From: Rhodococcus sp. G-MC3
Lineage (GTDB): Bacteria > Actinomycetota > Actinomycetes > Mycobacteriales > Mycobacteriaceae
Length of the DNA stretch: 64,000 nucleotides
Reading direction: 5' to 3'
Assembly (NCBI RefSeq): GCF_030063335.1
Contig: NZ_JASISW010000021.1
Coordinates: forward strand, 1 to 64,000
The notes below the pieces were generated by a model, which saw nothing but the letters and a program-made list of their open reading frames with translations, was not told the DNA's origin and made no database searches. This document shows positions 30,492 through 39,345 of this stretch, piece by piece. The first letter of the stretch is position 1. The number at the start of each line of letters is the position of its first letter. The translations under genes were made by a program, and so were the position numbers.

Positions 30492-32885
30492 CTATCGCGC
30501 CGCCGTGTAGGTCCAGTCGGCTACCTCCGGCATGTCCTCGAAATGCTCCACTATGTATTTCGCGTGCCGGTCCAGCTGAGAATTACAGAAATCAACGAGC
30601 TCGCTCCCCCTCTCCGGCACCCGACGCGACCGCCGCAGCGCTTCGAGCACGAGGTGATACCGGCTCATTTTGTTGAGCACAACCATGTCGAACGGCGTTG
30701 TCGTCGTACCTTGTTCGTTGAAGCCGCGCACGTGGAATCGGCCGGCGTGTGGGCGTCCATGCAGAAGTTCGTGCACTGCCCGTGGGTACCCGTGGAAAGC
30801 GAACACAACGTCTACATCCGCAGTGAACAGATCCACGAACTTCACATCGGAGAACCCGTGTGGATGCTCGCCCGGAGTCAGCATCGCCATCAGATCGACG
30901 ACGTTGACCACTCGAACTCGCAGATAAGACACCCACTCGCGCAAGATCTGCGCGGCGGCGAGGATCTCCTGTGTCGGAACGTCACCGGCGGCCGCCAGAA
31001 CGATGTCCGGCTCGTCCGGTGATCCGTTCGAGTCGGTCTCGGTTCCGGCCCACTCCCAGATCGACGCTCCCGCCGCGCAGTGCGCGTTCGCCTGCTCGAG
31101 AGTCAGATACTGCAGATGCGGTTGTTTGTCGACGACGATCAAATTGACATGGTCGCGGCTGCGAAAGCAGTGATCGGAAATCGACAACAACGTGTTGGAG
31201 TCCGGCGGCAGCCACACTCGTACGACCTCGGGTGACAACGGAACAACCGCGTCGATCATCCCGGGACCCTGGTGGCTGAAACCGTTGTGATCATTGCGCC
31301 AGCACGTGCTCGTCAGCAGTACGTTCAGTGATGCAACGGGCTCTCGCCACGGCAGATCGGCGGCATGTTGCAGCCATTTGACGTGCTGAATCATCATCGA
31401 AACGCTGACCATCGCGAAGGCCTCGTAACTGGCGAACAGGCCGTGCCCGCCCGCGAGAAGGTAGCCCTCCAGCCAGCCCTCGCACAGATGCTCGCTCAGA
31501 ACCTCCATGACGCGTCCGTCGGGTGAGAGATGGTCGTCCCAGTCCTCGATCGGCAGCTGCCAGCATCGATCCGTCTCCTCGAACACTGCCGCCAACCGGT
31601 TGCTCGCCGTCTCGTCAGGACAGAACAGTCTGAAGTTGCCGCCGCCGTCGGGCCGCCCGTTTTCTGCATAGATGTCACGCATCATCTCCCCGAGAACCCT
31701 TGTCGTCTCGTGAAATCCGGCACCCGGGGATTGAATCGGAACCTCGTATTTGGCAAGCGGTGGCAGCCGCAGAGGACGCAGAAGCCTTCCGCCGTTGGCG
31801 TACGGCGTCGACCCCATCCTTTTGTCCCCGTCAGGTGCCAGTGCCGCAAGTTCACCGACGAGAGTCCCGTCTTCGTCGAACAGCAGTTCCGGTTGATAGG
31901 ACCGCATCCACGATTCCAACTGGGCGAGGTGCTCAGGGTTGGTCCGCACTCCGGACAGTGGCACCTGATGGGATCGGAATGTCCCTTCGACGAGCACACC
32001 GTCGACAGTGTGGGGTCCTGTCCATCCCTTGGGAGTGCGCAGGATGATCGCCGGCCAGCGCACGTCGACCGTGTCTCCACCCTCCCTGGCGTTCACCTGG
32101 ATGGCGCGGATCTTCTCGTGCGATTCGCGGAGGACCCGTTCGAGGGCAGGGAACACCGTCCGAGGATCGTCGCCGGAGACGACGACGGGATCCCAGCCTT
32201 GGCCTCGCAGGAAATCGACGACGTCCTCGTCGCGGCTTCGCCCGAACACGGTAGGCCCGGCGATCTTCGCCCCGTTCAAGTTCAGGATCGGCAACACGGC
32301 ACCGTCGCGTCGGGGATTGAGAAAAGCAGGTAGCTTCCAGGACCCGGCCAGTGGACCCGTCTCGGCTTCTCCGTCACCGATGACACACGCCACTGTCAGG
32401 TCAGGCCGATCGAACGCCGCGCCTCCCGCGTGGACGAGCGCGTACCCCAGTTCGCCGCCTTCGTGAATACTTCCCGGCGTCTGCACGCTGACGTGGCTCG
32501 GAATGCCGCCGGGTGCCGAGAACTGACGGCACAGGCGCCGCACACCATCGGCATCACGCGTGATTTTCGGGTAGACCTCCGAGTACGTGCCCTCGAGATA
32601 AGTCGACGCCACGAGCGCTGGACCACCGTGCCCTGGACCGGTGACATACAACCACTCCGAGTCGGTAGCTTTGATCACCCTGTTGAGCAGCGTGTACACC
32701 ATCGACAGGCACGGACTTGTTCCCCAGTGACCGAGCAACCGAGGTTTGATGTGCGAGACATCGAGTGGCTCGCGCAGCAGAGTGTTGTCCTTCAGATAGA
32801 TCTGGGCGACGGTCAGATAGTTCGCGGCCGCCCACCACGCAAGATCGAGATCGAGATCATTGTCCGAGTACTCGTGATCGATCAA
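30492..32885 (-). CDS. xfp: xylulose-5-phosphate/fructose-6-phosphate phosphoketolase
   Basis: A 797-aa thiamine-diphosphate enzyme cleaving xylulose-5-P (and often fructose-6-P) with phosphate to acetyl-P. Typical length is about 790. The phosphoketolase signatures EGGELGYALVHAGGAAF and GDGEAETGPLAGSW, the latter with the ThDP/Mg site, are intact, as is the C-terminal FHGYPRAVHELLHGR. The gene is isolated: it converges with the DUF305 gene and has no acetate kinase beside it. It probably bypasses part of glycolysis to acetyl units. Confidence 0.97.
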   Translation of the reverse strand: MIDHEYSDNDLDLDLAWWAAANYLTVAQIYLKDNTLLREPLDVSHIKPRLLGHWGTSPCLSMVYTLLNRVIKATDSEWLYVTGPGHGGPALVASTYLEGTYSEVYPKITRDADGVRRLCRQFSAPGGIPSHVSVQTPGSIHEGGELGYALVHAGGAAFDRPDLTVACVIGDGEAETGPLAGSWKLPAFLNPRRDGAVLPILNLNGAKIAGPTVFGRSRDEDVVDFLRGQGWDPVVVSGDDPRTVFPALERVLRESHEKIRAIQVNAREGGDTVDVRWPAIILRTPKGWTGPHTVDGVLVEGTFRSHQVPLSGVRTNPEHLAQLESWMRSYQPELLFDEDGTLVGELAALAPDGDKRMGSTPYANGGRLLRPLRLPPLAKYEVPIQSPGAGFHETTRVLGEMMRDIYAENGRPDGGGNFRLFCPDETASNRLAAVFEETDRCWQLPIEDWDDHLSPDGRVMEVLSEHLCEGWLEGYLLAGGHGLFASYEAFAMVSVSMMIQHVKWLQHAADLPWREPVASLNVLLTSTCWRNDHNGFSHQGPGMIDAVVPLSPEVVRVWLPPDSNTLLSISDHCFRSRDHVNLIVVDKQPHLQYLTLEQANAHCAAGASIWEWAGTETDSNGSPDEPDIVLAAAGDVPTQEILAAAQILREWVSYLRVRVVNVVDLMAMLTPGEHPHGFSDVKFVDLFTADVDVVFAFHGYPRAVHELLHGRPHAGRFHVRGFNEQGTTTTPFDMVVLNKMSRYHLVLEALRRSRRVPERGSELVDFCNSQLDRHAKYIVEHFEDMPEVADWTYTAAR

Positions 32886-33028
32886 GGGTGTCCCTTCGTC
32901 GTGTGCGTATGTCGACTGTCCTCTGTTTACATCAACACCAGGGTGATTTCAGGTGACGGACGCGATGCGCTACTGTTGGACCCGCCCACAGGCACGCTGG
33001 ATCTTGGCAATGTCAGGAAATTCGGCTG

Positions 33029-33101
33029 GCCCCCGTAGCTCAGGGGATAGAGCGTTCGCCTCCGGAGCGAAAGGCCGCAGGTTCGAATCCTGCCGGGGGC
33101 A
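33029..33101 (+). tRNA. tRNA-Arg (anticodon CCG)
   Basis: A complete 73-nt cloverleaf: acceptor GCCCCCG pairs with CGGGGGC, D-loop AGCTCAGGGGATAGAGC, anticodon stem TTCGC/GCGAA with loop CTCCGGA (anticodon CCG), and T-arm GCAGGTTCGAATCCTGC. CCA is not encoded. A weak -10-like TACTGT lies about 50 bp upstream. It reads CGG codons, which are frequent in this genome. Confidence 0.97.
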
Positions 33102-33153
33102 CACTTCTTTCCAGTTCTGGTGCCGACGAGGCCCGCAGTGCCAGACTGGGCGT

Positions 33154-34047
33154 GTGTCCGATCCACTCGCCTTCGACGATATCGCCGACAGCCTTTACTC
33201 TGTCGATCCATCGCAATTCGTCGCTGCGCGCAAGGATGCAGCAGCACTCGCCAAGGACTCGGGCGACCGAGCTCTCTCGAAATCCATCGCCGCGCTGCGG
33301 AAACCGACCGTGGTCGGGTGGCTCGTCAATCACCTCGTTCGAGAAGAACCGGACGACATCGCCGACCTGTTCGATCTCGGAGACGGTCTTCGTGAAGCGC
33401 AGCGGAAGTCGGATACTACCGAACTCAGATCGTTGTCGGCGGCACGACAGAAGGCCATCAGATCGCTGACCTCCCGGGCAGCCGAATTGGCGCGCGCACA
33501 AGGTAAAACAGTCTCCGAAGACGCGTTGCGTGAAGTCGGCCAGACGCTGGGGGCCGCCCTCGCCGACCCAGAGATCGCCGAACGAGTCCGATCCGGTCGG
33601 GTGATCATCGCCGAGTCGTACAGTGGATTCGGGCCGGCAATCCTCTCGTTGGTTCCAGAACCGGACGGAGCTCAGGATATTTCGGCGTCAGAGGGGATTT
33701 CCGACGAAGAGCCACCGGCGAATGACCCAGCGCGCAACGAAGCCCGACGTGCGTTGGCCACGGCGCGGGACGCTCTGACCGAGGCACGTGAGGACGAGGC
33801 GTCGGCTCGTGATTCTGCCGAGTCGGCCGACTCCGATCTGGACACCGCACAGAGCACTCTGGCAAAGGCCAAAGAGCGGCTCACACGGCTGCGCGCCGAA
33901 CTTCACGCCGCCGAAGAAGAGGAAGCCGACGCGCGAAAAACAGAGACGGCGGCAGCGCGTGAAGCACGCCGACTACACCGCGTGCTCATCGACGCCGAGG
34001 ACCGAACCACGGAGTTGCAGAGGGCTTTCGACGAGCTGGCGCATTGA
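33154..34047 (+). CDS. hypothetical protein with C-terminal coiled coil
   Basis: A 297-aa protein not assigned to a family. Residues 1-150 are helical and rather conserved-looking (DPSQFVAARKDAAALAKDSGDRALSKSIAALRKPTVVGWLVNHL), residues about 185-200 are acidic and Pro-rich, and residues 200-297 form a strongly charged Ala/Glu/Arg coiled coil. No signal peptide or membrane segment. The GTG at 33154 is chosen because the longer ORF runs back through the tRNA-Arg gene. It converges with the cysQ-type gene, with 2 bp between stops. Confidence 0.8.
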   Translation: MSDPLAFDDIADSLYSVDPSQFVAARKDAAALAKDSGDRALSKSIAALRKPTVVGWLVNHLVREEPDDIADLFDLGDGLREAQRKSDTTELRSLSAARQKAIRSLTSRAAELARAQGKTVSEDALREVGQTLGAALADPEIAERVRSGRVIIAESYSGFGPAILSLVPEPDGAQDISASEGISDEEPPANDPARNEARRALATARDALTEAREDEASARDSAESADSDLDTAQSTLAKAKERLTRLRAELHAAEEEEADARKTETAAAREARRLHRVLIDAEDRTTELQRAFDELAH

Positions 34048-34049
34048 CC

Positions 34050-35144
34050 TCAGGCTGGTTCGATGATCGCGGTGATGGCAGTGATGTCGCCGGCAGGAAT
34101 CTCGAAATGCTCGGTCACCGACACAGCCGAGCCGCCGTCGAAATCGAGTACGAAGCGGGCGACCACGTTGGTGTCCCACTCGCGGAAAGTGACCTCTCGA
34201 ATGTTGCGAATGGCGGTGTACTGCACGCCGTTCTCGATCTCGTTGCGGATGAACGCGCCGGACGCACCGGTGGACTGCCCGTTTTCCACGCGGCTGCACG
34301 ACGCGCTCAACCGTAACTTGGTCGCGTCGTGGCTCACGAGCGACTTGATGTATTCACGGGCCATCGCAACCCGGCCGGAATCGGCCTCGCGTGTCGCATG
34401 TTTCGCGATGCCGCGGAGAAGAGTTTCGGCAAGTTCGGGACGGCAGATCAGCAAATCCGGCAAGTAGGGATGAGCTTGGTTGTACAGCAGGGGCGTCCCG
34501 TCGATGCGCGAGCAGTGCAGACCAGCGGCCAGTGCGACACCGACGGGGGCCGCGGAGTCCCACTCCCACTGTCCACCGGAGTGCACGTAGGCGTCCGCGT
34601 CACCGCGCACCACCGCCATCGCTTTCGCCCCCGCCGACCCCATCGTGACCACCTCGCCGTGGACATCGGCGGCCAACGCATCGATGTAATACGGAGGACG
34701 GCTGCCGCTGACGATCAGCTTCGGGCGACCCGACTGCGGCGCAGGAGCGCGAACATCCGCCGTCGAATACACGGTGGCGACAGCGGGCTGGGCAACGGCC
34801 GAGGCCGTCATCCCCTTCCCCGCCTCCCACAGTCCGACGTGCACAGCCCAGTCGCTTCGACCGTTCATGCCGTATTCGCGTGACCCGTCGAGCGGATCGA
34901 TGATCCATACCCGCTCAGCACCCAGTCGCGCCGAGTCGTCGGCCGATTCCTCGGACAACACAGCGTCGCCGGGTCGATCCCGTGCGAGCCGGCCCAAGAT
35001 GTAAGTGTTCGCGCGAGTGTCCCCGAGTCGGCCCAGTTCCCGGCCGGTCTCGGTAGCGGCGCTTTTCACCTCCAACAGCAACTGACCCGCCTCTTGTGCC
35101 ACATCCGCAGCGAAAATCGCATCGTCGATGTCTTGTGTCGTCAC
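34050..35144 (-). CDS. cysQ: CysQ-type 3'-phosphoadenosine-5'-phosphatase fused to an NTF2-like domain
   Basis: A 364-aa protein. Residues 1-250 are an inositol-monophosphatase-fold CysQ: metal ligands in SEESADD, IDPLDGSREY and WDSAAPVGVALAAG. It should hydrolyse PAP, the by-product of sulfotransferases, to AMP. Residues about 258-364 form an extra domain starting AREYIKSLVSHD and continuing as alternating strands (YTAIRNIREVTFREWD; VARFVLDFDGG), which looks like an NTF2/SnoaL/ketosteroid-isomerase fold. Ordinary CysQ proteins end near residue 265. The GTG overlaps the cysNC stop by 4 nt, so PAPS making and PAP removal are co-translated. Confidence 0.88.
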   Translation of the reverse strand: MTTQDIDDAIFAADVAQEAGQLLLEVKSAATETGRELGRLGDTRANTYILGRLARDRPGDAVLSEESADDSARLGAERVWIIDPLDGSREYGMNGRSDWAVHVGLWEAGKGMTASAVAQPAVATVYSTADVRAPAPQSGRPKLIVSGSRPPYYIDALAADVHGEVVTMGSAGAKAMAVVRGDADAYVHSGGQWEWDSAAPVGVALAAGLHCSRIDGTPLLYNQAHPYLPDLLICRPELAETLLRGIAKHATREADSGRVAMAREYIKSLVSHDATKLRLSASCSRVENGQSTGASGAFIRNEIENGVQYTAIRNIREVTFREWDTNVVARFVLDFDGGSAVSVTEHFEIPAGDITAITAIIEPA

Positions 35145-36976
35145 AGACCCAACAATTCCATTATTTTCGACGCCTGTGTTGCGCGGTCACCGTCCGAGGG
35201 CACCAGCACCAGGTCGGGGTGATCCGGGGGCTCGTACGGATCGTCGACACCAGTGAAACCCGTGATCTCGCCCGCCCGTGCGCGGGCATACATTCCCTTC
35301 GGATCTCGTTGCTCGCACACTTCGACCGGAGTGTCGACGAAGATCTCGTAGAAGGCAAGGTCCGCGTCCTCGTGTGCTCGGCGCACCGCGTCTCGGTCGC
35401 CGCGATAAGGGCTGATGAGGCAAGCGATCGTGATCAACCCTGCGTCGGCCATCAACTCCGCGACCGCTCCGACTCTCCGAACATTCTCGGCACGATCGGC
35501 TTTCGAGAAATCGAGGTCCGCGTTGAGCCCGTGCCGCAGGTTGTCACCGTCTAGGCGATACGCCGGCCTTCCCGATGCCACCAGCCTTCGTTCCAGCTCG
35601 GCGGCAATGGTCGACTTCCCCGAAGCCGACAGTCCGGTGATCCATACGGTGGCTCCCCGCGTTGCGCGCTGTTCGCGGTCGACCTGGGACGAGCTCCACA
35701 CCACATTTGAGGTCACCGGCGTCGGGCCCGTGATCATCCCGGCTGCAACGGTCGCGCCGGAGCGCTCGTCCACGAGCAGGAAACTGCCGGTAACGCGATT
35801 GCGACGGTAGGGATCGAAGAACAGTGGCGTGTGAGTTCGTACCTGGACGCGGCCGATCTCGTTGAGAGACAACGTTTCGGCTGAGGCGTCCCGATGTAGC
35901 GAGTCGACGACGAGCCGATAGTCGAGCGTGACCACCTGGGCGGTAGTCGCAGCGGTCGTATGCAACAGGAGATAGCGATTCTTCTCGTGCAGAACCGACT
36001 CCTCGGCCAGCCAACAGATCATGGCATCGATCTCGGTGCCGATCTGCGGACGATTGTTCGGTCTGCACAGCATGTTTCCCCGCCCGACATCGACGGCGTC
36101 CTCGAGTTCGACGCAGATCGCCGACGATGCGAATCCCGCGTCCACCTCGGCTCCGCCCGGCCCACGGAGCGCCTTGATCCTGGTCGAGAAGCCCGAAGGC
36201 AACACCACCACCTCATCGCCGCGTGTGAATACCCCACCGGCGACGGTTCCCGCGTATCCACGAAAGTCTCGGTGCTCGCCCTGCTTCGGCCTGATCACGT
36301 ACTGCACCGGAAATCTCGCATCGATGAGATTGCGATCCGAGGCGATGTGCAGGTCTTCGAGGTGGTGCAGCAACGCACTTCCCTCGTACCAGGTCATTCG
36401 GTGACTCCGATGAACGACGTTGTCGCCGTCTCGGGCCGACATAGGGACGAATGTCAGATCATGCACGTCGAGTTTCGTTGCAAAGGAACGGAAGTCATCC
36501 TTGACCTCCTCGAAGCGATCCTGCGACCACCCGACGAGGTCCATCTTGTTGATGCACAGCACGAGGTGTGGGATACCGAGGAGCGAGGCAAGGAACGCGT
36601 GGCGTTTGGTCTGCTCGAGGACACCAGCCCGCGCGTCGACGAGAATCAACGCGACGTCGGCGGTGGAGGCGCCGGTGACCATGTTGCGGGTGTACTGCTC
36701 GTGCCCCGGAGTATCGGCGATGATGAACTTTCGCTTGGGTGTGGAGAAGTACCGGTGCGCGACGTCGATGGTGATCCCCTGCTCACGTTCGGCACGCAAT
36801 CCGTCGGTGAGCAGCGCCAGATCGGTGGTGTCGCCGCCTCGCTCACGGCTGGTTCGTTCCACCGCTTCCAACTGGTCTTCGAAGATCGATTTCGAGTCGT
36901 AGAGCAGCCGCCCGATCAACGTCGACTTGCCGTCGTCGACGCTGCCTGCCGTAGCGAGTCTCAGAAGTTGCGCCAT
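35141..36976 (-). CDS. cysNC: bifunctional sulfate adenylyltransferase subunit 1 / APS kinase
   Basis: A 611-aa fusion. The N-terminal GTPase (CysN, about 1-425) has G1 GSVDDGKSTLIGRLL, G3 DTPGHEQYTRNM and G4 NKMDLVG and drives APS formation by CysD. The C-terminal APS kinase (CysC, about 440-611) has P-loop ITGLSASGKSTIAAEL and makes PAPS. Mycobacteria have the same fusion. The start at 36976 shares one base with the cysD stop (TGATG). Upstream ORF extension lies inside cysD and is rejected. Confidence 0.96.
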   Translation of the reverse strand: MAQLLRLATAGSVDDGKSTLIGRLLYDSKSIFEDQLEAVERTSRERGGDTTDLALLTDGLRAEREQGITIDVAHRYFSTPKRKFIIADTPGHEQYTRNMVTGASTADVALILVDARAGVLEQTKRHAFLASLLGIPHLVLCINKMDLVGWSQDRFEEVKDDFRSFATKLDVHDLTFVPMSARDGDNVVHRSHRMTWYEGSALLHHLEDLHIASDRNLIDARFPVQYVIRPKQGEHRDFRGYAGTVAGGVFTRGDEVVVLPSGFSTRIKALRGPGGAEVDAGFASSAICVELEDAVDVGRGNMLCRPNNRPQIGTEIDAMICWLAEESVLHEKNRYLLLHTTAATTAQVVTLDYRLVVDSLHRDASAETLSLNEIGRVQVRTHTPLFFDPYRRNRVTGSFLLVDERSGATVAAGMITGPTPVTSNVVWSSSQVDREQRATRGATVWITGLSASGKSTIAAELERRLVASGRPAYRLDGDNLRHGLNADLDFSKADRAENVRRVGAVAELMADAGLITIACLISPYRGDRDAVRRAHEDADLAFYEIFVDTPVEVCEQRDPKGMYARARAGEITGFTGVDDPYEPPDHPDLVLVPSDGDRATQASKIMELLGL

Positions 36977-37887
36977 CAGAAGTAGCCCTCCTTCTTTCGG
37001 TCTTCCATACCGGACTCGGAGATTCGGTCGTCCGCGCGGGTCGCGCCTCGTTCGGTGGTGCGAGTGGCTGCGATCTCGGCGACGACGGCGTTCGCGTCGG
37101 CAGCGGAGGATTCGATACACCCCGTGCAGGTGGCGTCGCCCACCGTGCGGAAACGGACCATCGAATCGAAGCATTCTTCCGCCGACGTTGCGGTCACGAA
37201 TCGAGTTGCAGCCAAGAGCATTCCGTTGCGCGAGAGCACGGCGCGCCGGTGGGCGTAGTAGATGTTCGGCAGCGCGATGTTCTCGGCTGCGATGTACTGC
37301 CAGATATCGAGTTCGGTCCAATTCGACAACGGAAAAACTCGGAAGTGTTCGCCTTTTCGGTGTCGCCCGTTGTACAACTGCCACAGTTCGGGTCGCTGCT
37401 TCCGCGGATCCCACGTGCCGCGTTCATCACGGAAACTGAAGATTCGTTCCTTCGCCCGCGCTTTCTCTTCGTCCCGGCGCGCTCCGCCGAAGACCGCATC
37501 GAAGCTGTTCTCGGCGATAGCCCTCAGCAACGTCGCGGTCTGTAGACGGTTTCGGGTAGCGCGCGGTCCTGTCTCGTCGACGGATCGACCTGCGTCGATA
37601 TCGTCCTGTACCGACGCGACCACCAATTCGATGGACATGGCACGAGCGGTGCGGTCACGGAAGTCCAGAACTTCGTCGAAGTTGTGGCCGGTGTCGATGT
37701 GCATGACAGAGAACGGAACTCGTGCGGGCCAGAAGGCTTTGGCCGCAAGGTGCAGCATCACGATGGAGTCCTTGCCTCCGGAGAACAGGAGCACCGGCCG
37801 TTCGGCCGTCGCCGCCACCTCACGGAAGATGTGTACGGACTCGGCCTCCAGCGCACCGAGATGCGTCAGTTCGTAGGCGGTCGACAT
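36976..37887 (-). CDS. cysD: sulfate adenylyltransferase subunit 2
   Basis: A 303-aa ATP pyrophosphatase forming APS from ATP and sulfate together with CysN. The PP-loop is LLFSGGKDSIVML; GGARRDEEKARAKERIFSFRD and the PLSNWTELDIWQYI segment are typical. GGAGG precedes the ATG at 37887. It heads the cysD-cysNC-cysQ operon. Its promoter (37947-37976) carries a KstR-like palindrome over the -10 and faces the DUF1214-SDR-sulfotransferase operon. Confidence 0.97.
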   Translation of the reverse strand: MSTAYELTHLGALEAESVHIFREVAATAERPVLLFSGGKDSIVMLHLAAKAFWPARVPFSVMHIDTGHNFDEVLDFRDRTARAMSIELVVASVQDDIDAGRSVDETGPRATRNRLQTATLLRAIAENSFDAVFGGARRDEEKARAKERIFSFRDERGTWDPRKQRPELWQLYNGRHRKGEHFRVFPLSNWTELDIWQYIAAENIALPNIYYAHRRAVLSRNGMLLAATRFVTATSAEECFDSMVRFRTVGDATCTGCIESSAADANAVVAEIAATRTTERGATRADDRISESGMEDRKKEGYF

Positions 37888-37946
37888 GATTGCCTCCGAT
37901 CGGCCGGTCCACATTTGGACCGTGTCGGTTCAGTTTTGATGCCCGA

Positions 37947-37976
37947 ACAATAGAACGTGTTCTACCATTCGGTCAA
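37947..37976 (-). promoter_or_regulatory. cysD promoter with KstR-like box 1
   Basis: On the minus strand TTGACC (37971-37976), an 18-bp spacer and TATTGT (37947-37952). The palindrome TAGAACGTGTTCTA at 37951-37964 fits the KstR consensus TnnAACnnGTTnnA exactly and overlaps the -10, as expected for repression. KstR is the steroid-catabolism repressor of mycobacteria and rhodococci. Operator assignment is by motif only. Confidence 0.7.
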
Positions 37977-38070
37977 CGGACAGGCCGAATGCCCTCCCGT
38001 AGACTCGGTGACCGCATCGGCGACGGACTTCAGTGCTCACGATCCATCAGCGGCAAGGTACGGGCAACCA

Positions 38071-38099
38071 TTGACCCACCCAGCAACACGTTCTATTGT
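38071..38099 (+). promoter_or_regulatory. promoter of the DUF1214-SDR-sulfotransferase operon with KstR-like box 2
   Basis: TTGACC (38071-38076), a 17-bp spacer and TATTGT (38094-38099). A KstR-like box, AGCAACACGTTCTA (38082-38095), overlaps the -10; it departs from the consensus only at the first base. The stretch AACACGTTCTATTGT is identical in the opposing cysD promoter. Confidence 0.65.
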
Positions 38100-38105
38100 C
38101 ATTTC

Positions 38106-38119
38106 TGGAACCTGTTCTA
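38106..38119 (+). promoter_or_regulatory. KstR-like box 3
   Basis: TGGAACCTGTTCTA fits TnnAACnnGTTnnA exactly. It lies just downstream of the predicted start point, where binding would block elongation or open-complex escape. Confidence 0.6.
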
Positions 38120-38165
38120 CCGGATCGGCACGGATTTTTACCACCAAAATCACGAGGAGATGGGT

Positions 38166-39326
38166 GTGCTCACCGATTCACTCGCAGAGGCCATAGCGGC
38201 AGCTGAAAAGATCATCGAAGGTGCGCCGCACATTCGGAACGATCAGGATCTCGTCGACGGGTACGACTATCTCGCCGGCAGCATTCAAGCCTCGCTGCAC
38301 ATGGCATGGGCATACGACACACAGTTCCCGTTCTTCGCCTCGTCTACCGGGCCGTACACCAAGATGGGCCTGGACAACCCCGACACGTTGTACTTCCACG
38401 CCAACGTCAGCGACCGCTGCGAATACGTTGTGTCCGGCACCCGCGGAACTACAACGGATCTGAGCTTCCAGATCCTGAAGGGTGACTACTCCCCCGTCGA
38501 CGTACCCGACAGCCTCACCGCGTTCGACGATCGATCCATCGATATCGCACCCGACGGAACATTCGAACTTCACTTCGGACGACCCTCCGATCTGCCCAAC
38601 CATTTCACCCTCAGCGATGGATCGTCGATGATCGTCGTGCGTGAGGTATACAGCGACTGGTCAGCGGACCGGGGGACTCTGAAGATTCGGCGCGTCGGAA
38701 GCGAGGGCGAAGTGCCCGCGGGTCGAACGAAAGAAGCCGTCGCAAAGCGGTATTCGACGGCAGGCAAGATGCTCCTCGGCCGATTGCGCACCTTCTTGCA
38801 ATTTCCCCAGTGGTTCTACTTGAATCTCGAGGTCAATACTCTCGCTGAGCCGCGCCTGACGCCCGGCGGGCTCAGTACGCAGTACTCGTCGGCCGGGCAC
38901 TACGATCTCCGTGACGATCAAGCAATGATCATCACCGTCCCGAAATCCGATGCGCCGTATCAAGGTTTTCAACTCGGCAGCATGTGGTACATCTCGCTCG
39001 ATTACATTCACCACCAAACTTCGCTGACAGCAGACCAAGCGCAGACCGACCCAGACGGAAACATTCGGCTGGTTGTGAGTGCACACAATCCGCAAGTGAC
39101 CAACTGGATCGAGACGACCGGCCATCGCCGCGGGTACGCCCAGTTCCGATGGCAGCGAGTGTCCCGTGAGATAACCGCAGCAGATGGACCGACTGTCGAG
39201 GTTGTCGACTTCGATCAGGTGTCTGCCCGACTGCCCTTCTACGAGGACAACAAGATCAGTCCCGAGGACTTCGCGCTGCGCATCGAGGCACGACGCGATG
39301 CCTTCGCGAACCGGATGTTGGGATGA
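38166..39326 (+). CDS. DUF1214 domain-containing protein
   Basis: A 386-aa soluble-looking protein; the C-terminal half (about 290-370) resembles DUF1214, with GLSTQYSSAGHYDLRDDQAMIITVPKS and the FQLGSMWYISLDYIHHQTSL stretch. The function is unknown. The GTG at 38166 has GAGGAG 6 nt upstream; an ATG at 38160 would sit directly on that site. It is the first gene of an operon with an SDR and a sulfotransferase. From memory, the same trio occurs as Rv3531c-Rv3530c-Rv3529c in the cholesterol region of M. tuberculosis, which matches the KstR-like boxes upstream. Confidence 0.82.
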   Translation: MLTDSLAEAIAAAEKIIEGAPHIRNDQDLVDGYDYLAGSIQASLHMAWAYDTQFPFFASSTGPYTKMGLDNPDTLYFHANVSDRCEYVVSGTRGTTTDLSFQILKGDYSPVDVPDSLTAFDDRSIDIAPDGTFELHFGRPSDLPNHFTLSDGSSMIVVREVYSDWSADRGTLKIRRVGSEGEVPAGRTKEAVAKRYSTAGKMLLGRLRTFLQFPQWFYLNLEVNTLAEPRLTPGGLSTQYSSAGHYDLRDDQAMIITVPKSDAPYQGFQLGSMWYISLDYIHHQTSLTADQAQTDPDGNIRLVVSAHNPQVTNWIETTGHRRGYAQFRWQRVSREITAADGPTVEVVDFDQVSARLPFYEDNKISPEDFALRIEARRDAFANRMLG

Positions 39327-39345
39327 TGCGGATGTTGGGATGATG
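39312..39345. repeat. 17-bp perfect tandem duplication at the DUF1214-SDR junction
   Basis: The unit CGGATGTTGGGATGATG occurs twice in direct succession (39312-39328 and 39329-39345). Each copy contains a stop codon overlapping a start (GGATGATG). The original coupled stop/start has been copied, so the first copy ends the DUF1214 gene and the second starts the SDR gene. Confidence 0.95.

Noticed and set aside
32953-33153. N-terminal extension of the coiled-coil protein
   Set aside because: It would be translated through the tRNA-Arg gene; the GTG at 33154 is the sensible start.
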